A stretch of 64,000 nt of DNA from Papiliotrema nemorosa. Lineage: Eukaryota; Basidiomycota; Tremellomycetes; Tremellales; Rhynchogastremaceae. Made by a program: the position numbers and the translations under genes. The stretch covers positions 62,001-126,000 of the forward strand of contig JASKOT010000009.1 of the NCBI GenBank assembly GCA_032158125.1. The letters are read 5' to 3'. Below are positions 21,944 to 33,176 of the stretch, one piece after another. The stretch's first letter is position 1. Every line of letters starts with the position of its first letter. The notes under the pieces are model-generated. The model was not told where the DNA came from. It saw only the letters and a program-made list of their open reading frames with translations, and did not search any database.

Positions 21944-24289
21944 TCATCTATAAACCACCTCTACCCCTCTCTTCCCCCTTGTCCCCCTCTTCTTCTGCTC
22001 CTCCCCATCGACCTCACCTTCGTCTTTCGGATCGATCCCTAGGGCCTTCTCCAGGTCCCTCCAAGATAGTCCAAACTTGACTTGAATCTCATCAGAATGG
22101 TGTTGCCCATCGCACCATTTCATCAGTTCCTCCCATAACCTCTCTCTACTGCTCTGCAAATGCGCATCTCGAAGTCTCGTAGCCGTATTGGCACGCAACA
22201 TCCCACTGTGTATCCCACTACCACTCCCGCCTAGTCCTATACCTAATCCTGTAGGCGTTTTGCGGGAGGAATGATCTCCTGATGCCATTGACCTAGGCAG
22301 TGAGCCACGTGTAGAAGAGAGAGCCATGATCTGTCGGGTATCCCTTCGGGGGGATTTGTTATTGATGTTGGTTGTCAGGCTCGAAGGCGTTCGGCCGTGT
22401 GGTGAAACACCCAGACTCATGTTAGACCCTTGACTTCTAAGGGTGAATGTGCTATCTCCAGGTCCTGATCGAGTGAGAGTCGAGTCCCCCGGATCAGTCT
22501 TAGTCCCGTTCGTGCCGTTGGTACCGGTAGTTCGGGCTGAAAGTGCAATGCTTGAATCGACTCTTGTGGATTTATCAAACTCCACTCGCCTCTTCACGTC
22601 GGAATGTAATGGGTCCGTCAAGATGGGCGAAGCACCCGTCCGATCGAGGATGATTGGCCAACGGTGAATACGTCGTAGGAACCCCTTGATCACTCCGAAA
22701 GAGACGAATCGACGGGGATCTATCCCTTGTTCTGTGATGTTGTTCCTTTCGACCCATTGATGCACTGTCACTCCTGGCAGAAACTTGGTGTAAAGTCGAA
22801 GGAGAGCAGGCCAGGAAGGACGGGTAAAGCCGGGTTTACAGACGTATTGTCCACACTCAGAGATGATCGTTTCGTCCGCTGCCAAACGGGAGATGTTGGG
22901 TTTGATCGTGTACATGTTGGAGTATTGGAAGATGTCAATCATCATGACGACTTGATAGTATCTGTCATGAGTTGTGAAGTGGGTAGAGTCACTCACAGCA
23001 TGTGGCGGATCGTCTCTTGGACCAAGGCAATATCGGCATCGGCGAGTTGAGCAATACGAGCTACATGATTGACCCCATCGATGTGGGCTGCGACTCGAGC
23101 AGCGGTGATATCCCAGTTGTCATCTTTCAATGCTCCCAGGTCAGCCAAAGCGACGGGGACATTCCAGTCGTTGCAGTCTGGCGGGTTGGCTGGGGTCAGC
23201 ATGGATCTAAGATAGGTGGCACGTGCATGAAAGAAACAGCACTGGGTACGAAATAACTCAAAGAGATGGATTAAAGGTCACATCAATGGATGATCACGAC
23301 TCACGGAAATAAGGGAAAAGCTTCAGCTCTAACGAGTTGAAGCCGTCCAAGTTGATCGACGTCTCAGAGTAAGAATTGAGATCCTCAAACAGTTGTTCCA
23401 GTACCGCGGATAGTGGTAGATGATCCGGTGATGGACTGGACAAATACGCCGAGTCGAGCTACATCTCGTCAGCCTCCATCACCATAAATTGGGTGACCCA
23501 CCTCGGCAGATCGCAGTATCCTCCCGCATTTCCTGACGACCGGTTCGAACGCTTCCAGGCTGCTACTGGCATGAAAGACAAAGCATAAATTCCACATATA
23601 CTCATTACGCTGATATCGCCCTCCTTCACCTGTCAACACGCTAGGAAACCCCATCACTCTATACTCCTCCTTTCCTTCTCCTGCTCCGGGATAATCATGA
23701 TCTTCCGTGGAAGTCGTTAAAAGGGTCACAAGTTTGCCATGGAGTGATTTCTTGGGGATAATGTATTCTGATATAGGTGCGAAGTCCAGCAAAGTGGGTC
23801 CTGTGCTGGAAGCGCGGGAAGTTGAAGAATCCCGTGAGGTCGCTTGAGAAAGTCTTGATCTGGAATGTGATGTACCTCTCCCATCCCCCGTTAGGTAAGT
23901 CGAAGAGGACAATTGTCGAGGCTCCCGACCTCTATCACGAGAGCGAGAATGGGAGGTCGATGCACTACGTGAATTTGTGGTGGATTTCTCTTCGGTGGTG
24001 GATTGTGAAGTTGGGGTGATGAGATTTTCGGGGACCTGATAGAGGACAGTAGGACCGAGTTTTGGGTCGAATGTAGCGTAGAATAAGCCGACAATGTGAG
24101 GTAAGAATGACCTAGGTGTCATCAGTATGGGCTTGAGGGAGTAGTAGAGGTAGCGATGGATGCATGGTGAGGGTTGGTGTTTGGTGAGGGGGGGACGGAG
24201 AATAACACAGGTGTGATCGAAGACAGGAACAGCGCATCCAAGGGCCCCTCGGCATCCTTTCCAGAGACTCACTCGTCAGTGTACACCAT
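21944..24289 (-). CDS. NPR2: Npr2/NPRL2, GATOR1 (SEACIT) subunit
   Basis: Nitrogen permease regulator 2, which with Npr3 and Iml1 forms the GTPase-activating complex that restrains TORC1 when amino acids are scarce, at the vacuolar surface. A short first exon MVYTDE (24289 to about 24273) joins through a gtgagt..ctag intron to SFLPHIVGLFYATFDPKLGP, then TVLYQVPENLI, the canonical longin-like start. A Ser/Arg-rich insert follows, then IPKKSLHGKLVTLLT, YRVMGFPSVL and YMWNLCFVF. Later exons give LDSAYLSS, LNSYSETSINL, DCNDWNVPVALADL, TAARVAAHIDGVNHVARIA, YYQVVMMIDIFQYSNMY and VTVHQWVERNNITEQGIDPR. The C-terminal part carries a long Ser/Thr/Gly insert before WEELMKWCDGQHHSDEI, near the stop at 21944. 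The alternative start is an internal MTPRSFLPH in the unspliced frame. Confidence 0.9.
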
Positions 24290-24522
24290 GTCGACATATA
24301 CACCCCTCCACCCGATCCAGACCCAACAAGAGAACCGACAGACACGAGATATATAGACAATATAGAGAGATACAAGGGGACCGACTACACCTAGAGTAGC
24401 AACCGCGAAGCCGAAATGATGGTGATCCGGATCAGCCGGGATTATAGATTTTAAAGTATATATTGTTCTTAGGGTCGGGCCGATTTGTGTGCGAATGATG
24501 GCATGTGATGTCATTTTGATCT

Positions 24523-24608
24523 GGGGATGTAGTTTAGTGGTAAAACGCAAAGCCCGCAATAGCGAGATGTGTTCCTTTGAGCCCGGTGTTCGATTCACCG
24601 TATCTCCA
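24523..24608 (+). tRNA. tRNA-Ala (anticodon CGC), with an intron of about 15 nt
   Basis: Cloverleaf by eye: acceptor GGGGATG pairs with TATCTCC, including G3:U70, the alanine identity pair; the discriminator is A. The D stem is GTTT/AAAC around AGTGGTAA, the anticodon stem CAAAG/CTTTG, and the T arm CGGTG-TTCGATT-CACCG. The anticodon loop is 22 nt, which fits CGC at 34-36 plus an intron after position 37; a GCG in the intron can pair with the anticodon, as in eukaryotic pre-tRNAs. Position 33 reads C instead of the near-universal U. Confidence 0.85.
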
Positions 24609-24610
24609 TG

Positions 24611-24615
24611 TTTTT
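24611..24615 (+). terminator. RNA polymerase III terminator of the tRNA-Ala
   Basis: A TTTTT run starts two bases after the mature 3' end of the tRNA, the usual Pol III stop signal. Confidence 0.7.
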
Positions 24616-24953
24616 GCGTTTCCTGCTGGGCTCTTCGTCGCTCCACATGAGGATGTCGCGGTCGCATCTTCTGACGTGTGCGATTGGAAGCACAATTCGC
24701 GTCGTCGCTGTGCAGTTTGTTGCCCAGGCTAGACCAAAGTATCTCGTTTGAGAGAAAAGGGCGGGCGACAGGCGGCTCGCGCAAGACAAAGCGAGCGCTC
24801 CGCCGGCGATCACGAAGATAATGAATGGTGCATATCATCAGAAATAGAATGGAGGTCTGTAAATATTGTTGAGTGTCTTGCCGTTCCATGGCTTCACCTT
24901 GCCCCTAAAATGTGCATTACCACACCTGAGATCCTTCCCGCCATCAGAAACGT

Positions 24954-26878
24954 TTAAACGTCAAGTGCCGTCGACTTGGCAGTCACAGCCTCCTTGACCT
25001 CCTTTGCCCGGACTTCAGCGTCCGTCACGTATGTCGCGAATTTTCGAGCGGGGACTCGTTTCGCAAACATCTCGTCCATCTCTTCGAAGCTTCTTCCTTT
25101 GGTCTCCGGGTGGTAGAAGAAGGTGTAGATACAGGTGAAGACGGAAGTCGCGCCGAAAATGAAGGCGACCTTGCCTTGGAGGTTGCCGGCGTTGGGGTTG
25201 AACATGTATGGCAAGACAAAGTTCCAGAACGTCTGATCAGAGTCAGCATCTTTGAAATATGTAAAGTGAACTCGGAGCTCAACTGTCTAGTACAGTCAAT
25301 GAGCCAGACTCACGGCTAGCGCTCCTTGGGCCGCTAATCCCACACCTGCCGTCTTGTTTCGGAGTCGGCTTGTGCCAATCTCATTGGCAGCCAACCATGA
25401 TGTCGCTCCGATGGTACAATTGTAGTACCAGCAGTAGACTAGGATGAACGAGATTGTCGCCCTGTTCCCGGCAACTCCACCGATCGTAGCTGCGACCCCT
25501 CCCGCGAGAAGGAGAACGGTGAGACCGATCATACCCCACAATGTCAAGAATCGTCGACCAAGTCTCTCCACCATGAACCACTGGCCCGTCAGCGGGATCT
25601 CCGGACAGATGGGCAAGGATTGATCGGGGGACAAGGCATGTCAGAGGCGATGCACTCACGGAGCAAATGTTACCGGTGGTACTCAACACCTGCTGTGTGA
25701 TATTGAGCTTGTATGACATGCTGGTCGAGTAACCGGCAAGCTGAGCGTAATAGATGAAATATCCAATGACCCAAAAGACACCAGACCAAGCTTGGAAAGT
25801 CAATGGCATGCAAGCCACGATCGTTCGTCGTAGATTCGATTTCCGGAACAGTTCAGCGTAAGTGACCCCCTCACTCTCCTCGGCAGCTTTTCGAAGGGTG
25901 TACTTGATATTCGCAATCTTCCCCTTGGCCTGCTCCTCGGATGATCCCAAACGGCGTTGAGCCTTGAGCGCGTCGTCGTGACGACCACGCATGACGAGCC
26001 ATGTGGGTGTTTCCGGGACAAAAGGCAGGAACAGGATCGCGATACCGGTCACACCGTATTGAGTGACGAAGCAGGATTTATAGGCCCAGGAATTCGGAAG
26101 GTCACCAAAGGCATCGAGAATGAGCGCAAGGACAAGCGTGCCGATACAAAACGCAACAGCAGCTGCGGCCGTAAACACACCACGCAAGATGACGGGAGCG
26201 CACTGAGATCAGCGACTCGATATTGCAGTCTATGACAAGATGTCCAAGCGCACCTCGGTGATGTAGATGAAACCTGTGGTCTGTAGCGCTCCGATACCCA
26301 GGCCGTTGATAAACTTGCCGCCGAAGAATGTCGCGATTGGATTTGAGGTGAGATCGGCAATGACCTCGAGGGTGATCCCGATCATGAGGATGACATAGCA
26401 GACGAGGATCATGTACTTTCGACCTATCCGATCTCCAAGAGCTAAAGAATAAGCCCTCGCCATGCGAAAATTGTATAGAAAGGGAACAGCTAGACTCACT
26501 TCCCGATAAAAATGTGCCCAAGATCTGCGATGCAGCGGGTCCACCTGAAATGGCAGACTGCCAATTGGGCGGGAGAATGTAATCTCCCTGAAACGCATAT
26601 CCAAACTCTTCGCGAAATTTCGGGATACCAAGAACGACGCTTCCAGCGTTGTTGTCGAATGAACAACACATGATGATCCAAATACCGTAACCTAGCCACA
26701 CAAGCGTCCAGGGATTGGCTCGTAGAGCTTGGGAGATGGTTTGTTCATGTTCCTCCTGAGCGGCTAAATGAGCTGCAATCTCCTCGTTGGCCTCGGTGGA
26801 GTCGGTCGTGGCGTGTTCGTGGTTGGCAATGTCCACCTTGACCTCCTCATCGTGAGGTCCGATTGGGTGTTGCGACAT
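24954..26878 (-). CDS. MFS sugar transporter (sugar porter family, alpha-glucoside/hexose type)
   Basis: A 12-TM plasma-membrane sugar porter, starting with an acidic cytosolic tail MSQHPIGPHDEEVKVDI. The order is: first TM LVWLGYGIWIIMCCSFDNNA, GIPKFREEFGYAFQGDYILP, the loop 2-3 motif DRIGRKYMI, GLGIGALQTTGFIYITE, VILRGVFT, the central VPETPTWLVMRGR (PESPRWL-like), MVERLGRRFLTLWG, and the terminal HPETKGRSFEEMDEMF. All are sugar-porter signatures, and the pattern is that of maltose/alpha-glucoside permeases. Introns lie near 26190-26255, 26460-26500, 25610-25660 and 25215-25310. The stop is TAA at 24954. It is divergent from a Zn2Cys6 regulator and near an intracellular-type alpha-L-fucosidase, so a fucoside or similar glycoside is a reasonable guess at the substrate. 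Confidence 0.9.
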
Positions 26879-27395
26879 GAGTGCGGTGAGGTGATTGTAT
26901 TCCAGGAAAGAGCTACTGTAGAGCGGAGGGAAGTGCGGAGCAAAGTATGGGGCTCTACATGGAGAAGCGGTCCATACGAGTGCTTTATGTATCCTTTCGA
27001 TAAACTACAAGATGAAGAAGGAAGCTCGCAAGTGTTTAACCGTTGTCGCTTCTCGCCTTACGATGACAATTCGGACAAAGTGCGAGTCCGATTAACCGGA
27101 CCGCCTGCTTGTGCGTTGCCATTCTCGAGGATTTTCGGACTTTTGGCGTATGCGGGACATCTACTGGATCTGGATGCCCTTGGCAGGATCAGCATCATGG
27201 CGTGGGGTCAGGGCCCGCACGAAGGGTTGAGCGCCCAGGGCTGGGAGCTGGCGGAGCTGAGGGGCCGCCGATCGGCTAAGCCGAGGTGCGCGACGGTTAA
27301 TTCTACCGAACTCTACTATCCTCTATGAGTATCCTCGTTCAACCGTCCATACTACGTGGCTCTGGAGACCTTACCTATCATCAGAACCTCCTGTG
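26879..27395. promoter_or_regulatory. Divergent promoter between sugar transporter and Zn2Cys6 regulator
   Basis: 517 bases between two divergent starts. A plus-strand frame crosses part of it but overlaps the transporter antisense and has no domain. The arrangement of transporter and regulator head to head suggests shared or cross control. Confidence 0.45.
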
Positions 27396-30300
27396 ATGAC
27401 CTCGCATAGCCCACACGCGGTAGAAGTGTCCGCGCCAGCGATTTCGGAGGACCAAGAGAGACAGACACCGGAATCGCGGGGTCAAAAGCGACCACGGCTT
27501 TCCCGGTCCAAGACGTCTTGCCTGAAAGTGAGTCATAAACGTGCCCATGCCGGGAAACCAGTCTAGGATGCACGCATATTTCGGTCCGAAGGGTTCTCCA
27601 GTCGACGAGATCGGAGCTACGAGGCCCCCTAACGTTTACATGGAGGGAAATGTACTGATGATCGCATAGTGCCGGAATCGCAAGGCGAAATGTGGGGCAT
27701 TACCTCCAGATTCATGCCCATACTGCCTCAAACATAATCTCGAATGTGTATGGCCAAACGAAGATAGGCGAACTCTGCGCTTCATGCAAGATGACCTACG
27801 TGCAGCGATTCAGCAGGCGCAAGCTGGGCCTCGGCAACCACAGAGCGTCGATGATTCGCTTGGAGCACCGCACTGCCAGAGCTCAGCTGGACTCGATCAA
27901 CTTGGGAATGTGGACAAGGGACAAGACGCGGACATGTCGGGACAGCGATCCGTGTGGGAGAGGCCGACGTGTATTGAACCAGACCGAGAGCCAGTTGCTC
28001 GCTTTGAGGATCAGTCATCACAGTCATCACGGCCCTTGCGTAATCCCTCTACTCTGGCCCCGCTCCCGGGGGAAGACGGTGCTGTTCCTACCATGACCGA
28101 TCCGACTCCACAGATCGAGCCAGTATGGACGAGCTGGCTTGTCCCATCGGCCGCACCATCCCCGAGAACATTGGTCGCCAATCCAGATTACGGCGGAGAT
28201 TCTATCTCATACAACCTCAACACATTGGGCAATACAACTCTGACCGACTTGTTCCCGGGAACAGACTTTTCCCTTCAATTATTGCTGGATACCAACGGTA
28301 GCTCTAGAGGGACAGATGGGAGCCCTTTGTGGCCTTTCGACGCGCCTGCAGGATATTGGTCATATGGACAGTCATCCATGGCTGGTTCGAGTGAGCCCGA
28401 GGTGCAGACTCGACAAGAGGTACCGGTTGCGCTACGAACCGGACGCAGTGGAGTCATGCGAATCAAGTATCTAAGAGCACACGGCAGGACCGCTTTCGTG
28501 CCAGGTGAGCAAGGAGGTGTCTATAGACAATCTCACAAGTAGGAACATTGGCGATCCCGATCAAGATTCAGTTATCTCACTCTCCTTCGGCTCAACATGG
28601 GGTCGAATCACCATTGGTATCCTCTTCACCCAATAATTCCGTCTCCGTCATCCATACCTCTCCGGATGTACTGCGTCATCTCTTGACTATTTTCGAAACA
28701 TATCTACAGCCTCTCTACCCATGTGTCGACTGTCGAGAGCTCGAAAGGTCTATCGAAGAAGATGCACAACCTGGTTTCCTGCTCAATTGCGTTGCGGCAA
28801 TCTCGGCTCGGTGCGTGGCCGTCCTACCCGGATGCTGTATGGGATACCCGGCGCTCATGTTAGATTCTCAAGCGATCCAAGAGTTGCTAGAGGTTTGACA
28901 AAGCCGGAAGAGTATGGGGATATCTATTATGAGCGCGCGAATGCCATGCTGGGGAGCGTGATGCGGCTTCCACTCCGAGAAACGGTCATTGGGTTCCTCC
29001 TCCTCGCGTCTTGCGCGGGTAAGTGATACTGGTCACCCCGGGGAGATTTCCAATGACAATGGCAGACTCTGTGACTGGCCAGTGGATGATGGCGGGGATA
29101 GCTGTCCGAATGGCGATCGATCTTGGTCTGCACAGGGTGATTCTCATGCAACTCGAATAAAACTCATATGGCTTGCTCACCATTCCAGAAAGATTCAGAG
29201 TCAACGGATGCCGAAACGAGTCGACAAAACAGACTATGCTTTTGGTGTGTCTTGTTGGTCGATTACATGGTCTCGCTGGGTGTGGGTCGACTTACTTCCC
29301 TTTACCCCGAATCGATCACCCAGCCCCTACCTACGGACGCGGACATGTCGACATCCCCTGTCTTCACCTCGACAGATCCGACAACCTCAAGCTCCAATGC
29401 GGTCTCGAGTACCGACATTCGATCTCCGTTCCCTTTCGCAGTGCACATGATGCACTCTTACGGGCCTTTGATCAACATTCTAAACTCGGAAGAAGCAATC
29501 ACAAGCCCTGTCGAGCAAGCTGCTTTGGCGGATAAAGTCAGGTCGGAGAGAGTCCGTATCATGCGCGAGTATCAAGACTTGCCCTCTCAAATGCAATGGT
29601 CCCTCGAAAAGTAAGTTCACCCATTCTACACCATCTCCTCCCTTGCGTATACCGTAGATCTGACCACCCATAGTTTGCGGAGACATAACTTGACAGGACA
29701 AGGAGCCATGTTCTTTCACCTACACATCTGGTTACACACCGTTCTCTCGAATAGCATCATCTCCTCGTCAACAGACCAAAGCCAAGAATCCCTTCAAGGG
29801 AATGCGCAAGCGAACAACGGGGCGGATTTGTCTTCCCCTATCGATCAGTTATCCCGTTCAGGAGCAAAATTGGTCGCGGAGTACCTGTCCTTTTGTACAA
29901 TTGTCAATCCGGCAATATACTACACCCATCCTTTCCTTGGTCAACCATTGTTCACGGCTGGTAGAGTGATCATGGATGGTGAGTGGACCCGTGGTGCCAT
30001 CCCTGGTCATCACCTGTCATTCCACAAAATTTTGTGGAAAATAGGCTAAGTAACAGATTTGCAGAGGAACCTACAACGGTCGTTTGAAAGTAGGGGCTTG
30101 ACGATACCCTCGTCGGAGATGGATGTGACTTCTTCCTTGCTCACCAATATCGCTCGATCTCAGGTAGACGTGATTAAACAGGCCCTAAGCGAGAGTGGAG
30201 TCTACTGGAGAGGCGCCACATTGGTCAAAGATGCTCTTGAGCAGAGTATAAACGCCATCTGTGAACAGTCAGGGCAAGCGCAAGCTGTAAGACCTCAGAT

Positions 30301-30511
30301 ATGCGAAGAAGCAGCAGCAGCAGGAGGAGGAGGAGGAGGAGGAGGAGGAGGAGGAGGAGGAGGAGGAGGAGGAGGAGGAGGAGACGGTTCTCGCTCTGTC
30401 CAAGGGAAGACGGACAGGAATGTCTGGAGAGAAAACAAAACCTACGCGGTCGAAGTCTACGACTGGAGTCTACCGGGTCGATACCGAGCAGATGGCGCTC
30501 AGGTCAATTGA
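27396..30511 (+). CDS. Zn2Cys6 (Gal4-type) transcription factor with fungal-trans domain
   Basis: A nuclear regulator. Exon 1 (27396-27527) ends SKTSCLK; a 142-nt intron follows, longer than most here, and exon 2 starts at 27670 with CRNRKAKCG, PPDSCPYC and HNLEC. This completes the six-Cys binuclear cluster C-x2-C-x6-C-x7-C-x2-C-x6-C. The fungal-trans domain follows: LRHLLTIFETYLQPLYPCVD, then through an intron at about 28812-28861 ISAR-FSSDPRVARG, YGDIYYERANAMLGSV, RETVIGFLLLASC, and TGQWMMAGIAVRMAIDLGLH after another intron. Further exons give RLCFWCVLLVDYMVSLGVGR and FFHLHIWLHTVLSNS. The last exon contains a pure poly-Gly run and ends at 30511. It faces the sugar transporter and converges on the fucosidase, suggesting local control of glycoside use. 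Confidence 0.9.
30322..30383 (+). repeat. (GGA)n trinucleotide microsatellite coding for polyglycine
   Basis: About 20 tandem GGA/AGG units, preceded by a short (GCA)n run, lie in frame inside the last exon of the Zn2Cys6 regulator and encode Ala-repeat then about 20 Gly. Length changes would keep the frame. Confidence 0.95.
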
Positions 30512-30886
30512 CGGAGCTACGTATACTAGAGAATGAAGTAGTGTCATGGTTCAGACCCATGTAGGCATGCGCAGGCTGCGACAATGCCATTTGCATACTC
30601 TGCATAAAGTATAAAGACCGAGGACCCAGCGAGATTTTAGGGTACCGACTATGTGCTGAAGGCTTTTGTTTACATTGAGAAATCGTGCTGGGTTCGAAGA
30701 CCTTATATCGTTGCCAAAGATCAGATTCCAGATTGCTCGACCGATTGATCAAGGCGACTTTGGCTCTGCCGAGACTGTAGGTCTCTGACCAAGTGAATGC
30801 AATTCTACTTCGCAGTCCATCAAAGGACTCAACAAGTCACAGACATACAATACATTCTTAGCGACATGCCGTCCTCCCTAGCAGAC

Positions 30887-32666
30887 CTATAACGCCTGGA
30901 ATTCAATGCAAACAGGTCGGAGATCTGTCGCTACGTTGTTCAAATCGACCTTCTTCCCCTTGAGCTGGACCTTGTCTCCACTAAGCAGCTTTGCTGATGA
31001 GAGATCTACCTTTCCTTCATTGACGCTCAACTCCACCTCTCCCTTTCCGTCCACAAATGCAAATACCCGTCCCTCTATCGGTTTCGCCAACCACCTCACC
31101 CAAGCTTTCTTCAGGTCTTCTTCACCTCCCAAGGGTTTGGCAACGCTTTCGTCTACCTCTTCGGTCCCGTGGATAGCGGTTGCGTTGACGTCCATGTACT
31201 TCGCCATGTACTCCAAAGAGGACAATTGATGAGGAGGGATATTCCCCGCTTCGTCCGGACCGACATTGAGCAACAGGTTCCCACCTTGAGACGCGACGTC
31301 CACGAGTAGCGTGATGCATTCCGGTCCCGAGAGGTAATGAGTTTCATCTTCCATCTTGTTGTACCCGAACGAGCATCCGACTGCATATGTCAACCCCAAG
31401 ATTGTCGGGACCATCGGGAAGGTTGGGTGAAGTGACTCACTTCCTCGGGTAGATTGCCACATTTGGGGTTTAGCAGGTATGGACCCCAAGCCGTATTCGA
31501 CAGTCACAAAGTCCCAGTGGGTATCACCGAATCGATCTATAAGTATCAGTGGGAGATTGTTCGTCGTTGTGCCTAATTGCCAGAATCGCCTCACCATTGA
31601 CTACTGCCTCTGGATTTTTCTTATACAGAGTCTCCAACAGTGCCTCTACGCTATAAGGGCCCGGCGCAACCCCTCTATTCATCAGCGTTCCTCTTCGCGA
31701 TGTGACACCACAAACGTGGAGATCTGGTTGACGTACGCTTTAGGCCAGTCGATATCTCCCCATAAAGTGTACAGGTTGTATCGCTCAATCAAATCTTGGC
31801 AATGTTTCCAAGCATACTCGTTATACTCCAAAGCGTCGATCCCCGGTCTATCCAGATTGCCCTCCGACCAAGGTTTCTCCGTGGGGTACACATGCCAGTC
31901 TATACCTCTTCAATATCAACAGGAGATCGATGAGACCGGTAGGAGAAGGAGCTTCTCACGTCGAGTAGTAGACTCCAAACTTGAGACCGTTCGCCTCGGT
32001 CGCTTTGGCCCACTCATCCACAATGTCCCGCTTGGGACCTCTATGGACCGTATTTCGACCATGAGTCTCAGGAGCGTCCCACAGCGTGATTCCATCCTAT
32101 TGATCAGTCCACACAGGATCGCGCTCATCAGAGAAATCTTGCCCTGACGACCGTATACTCACATGATGTTTTGTCACCGGTACGACGTATTTTGCGCCTG
32201 CTCTCGCAAATAGCTTGACCAACTTGTCGGCATCAAAGTCCTTTGCGGTCCATCGGTCAAGTAGATCATCATAAGATGCCTCGCCGTACGTCTCCTTGTG
32301 GTACTTGGCAGCTTCCGAGTCTGGGAATCTTATGGTGTTGAAATACCATTCAGCGTACGGGTTGTGTTTATGCCTGGGGGAGAGGTATCAGCTCACTCGT
32401 CGTGACTCAAAGAGACTTTAGAACCCGCATGACTCACACGATTGATTCGTCAATGTGACCCAATTGACCGGACGTCTCTGCAAAGGCGGGAACAGAGTAA
32501 GCTCTGTGTATGATCAGCCCACGGTCCACGGGCTTAAGGGCCTCATGGTCACTCACCCCCAGTGGATAAAGATTCCAAGCTTGTCTTCTTTGAACCATCG
32601 AGGCGTAGGTCTATCTGCCCACTTTTGGTAGTTTGCAGCTCGAGAAGTTCCGAATAGATGCGCCAT
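30887..32666 (-). CDS. Alpha-L-fucosidase, glycoside hydrolase family 29
   Basis: GH29 retaining alpha-L-fucosidase. It starts at 32666 with MAHLFGTSRAANYQKWADRP, without a signal peptide, so it should act in the cytosol. The family opening LGIFIHWG-AYSVPAFAET follows across an intron near 32550, then HKHNPYAEWYFNTIRF and YGEASYDDLLDRWTAKDFDA. Next come the substrate-binding VPVTKHHDGITLWD and DIVDEWAKATEANGLKFGVY-YST. The expected catalytic nucleophile Asp is in YNLYTLWGDIDWPKAY. The C-terminal part has SFGYNKMEDETHYLSGPECI and GGNLLLNVGPDEAGNIPP, then a beta domain to the stop at 30887. About six short introns. Together with the sugar transporter it fits uptake of intact fucosides followed by hydrolysis inside the cell. 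Confidence 0.93.
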
Positions 32667-33176
32667 CCTGGGAACTTGCCGGGTTAAAAACGTGCTTATC
32701 TGGAAGAGATATAAGGGTTAATACAGTATGCAGAGGTAGGGGTCGTATGCCTGAAGTGGGATGCTTGACCGCTTCATATATACAAGTTAGCCCGTAAAAG
32801 GACCGGCTGAAAGTACGGCAAGGTGAAGACTATAGAACTCCTCGGAAACGGCTTGTCCGACCCCGATCTGCCGAGGCCAAGCTTTCAGTATGGCTTGATA
32901 TCTGCAGGTAGCCGGCCCTACTGGGAAATGACGGTTGAAGGTAGCATTGCTCGGGTAAAAGAGCAGAATGAGGAGTTGAAAGGTGTGACGGTAATAGTAA
33001 CCGGGAGGCCAAGATGTCTATCCGCGTACGAGCTGTATTCGATGAGATGGGTGTGGGCTGCTCGAGGAGAATCTTGCTGCACAGCAGGAAATGTATACAA
33101 GATGCAGAGAGATACAACATAACCAGTCGAAGAGTGTACTCCATCGTGTGACCCCAAGACGCCATGGGCACGATCC
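32667..33176. other. Intergenic, promoter of the fucosidase
   Basis: About 510 bases. Frames on both strands (for example 32823-33122) show no family signal. The region between the next stop at 33177 and the fucosidase start probably holds its promoter. Confidence 0.5.

Noticed and set aside
24174..24375. Longer unspliced N-terminus for NPR2 (MSLWKGCRG...)
   Set aside because: The first 40 residues have no similarity to Npr2; a short MVYTDE exon spliced to SFLPHIVGLF gives the normal family start.
26768..27328. 186-codon plus frame at the sugar-transporter start
   Set aside because: Mostly antisense to the transporter N-terminus and its promoter; no signature.
30301..30564. Plus frame with a long poly-Arg run
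   Set aside because: It is the shifted reading of the (GGA)n tract; the poly-Gly frame continues the transcription factor in both directions.
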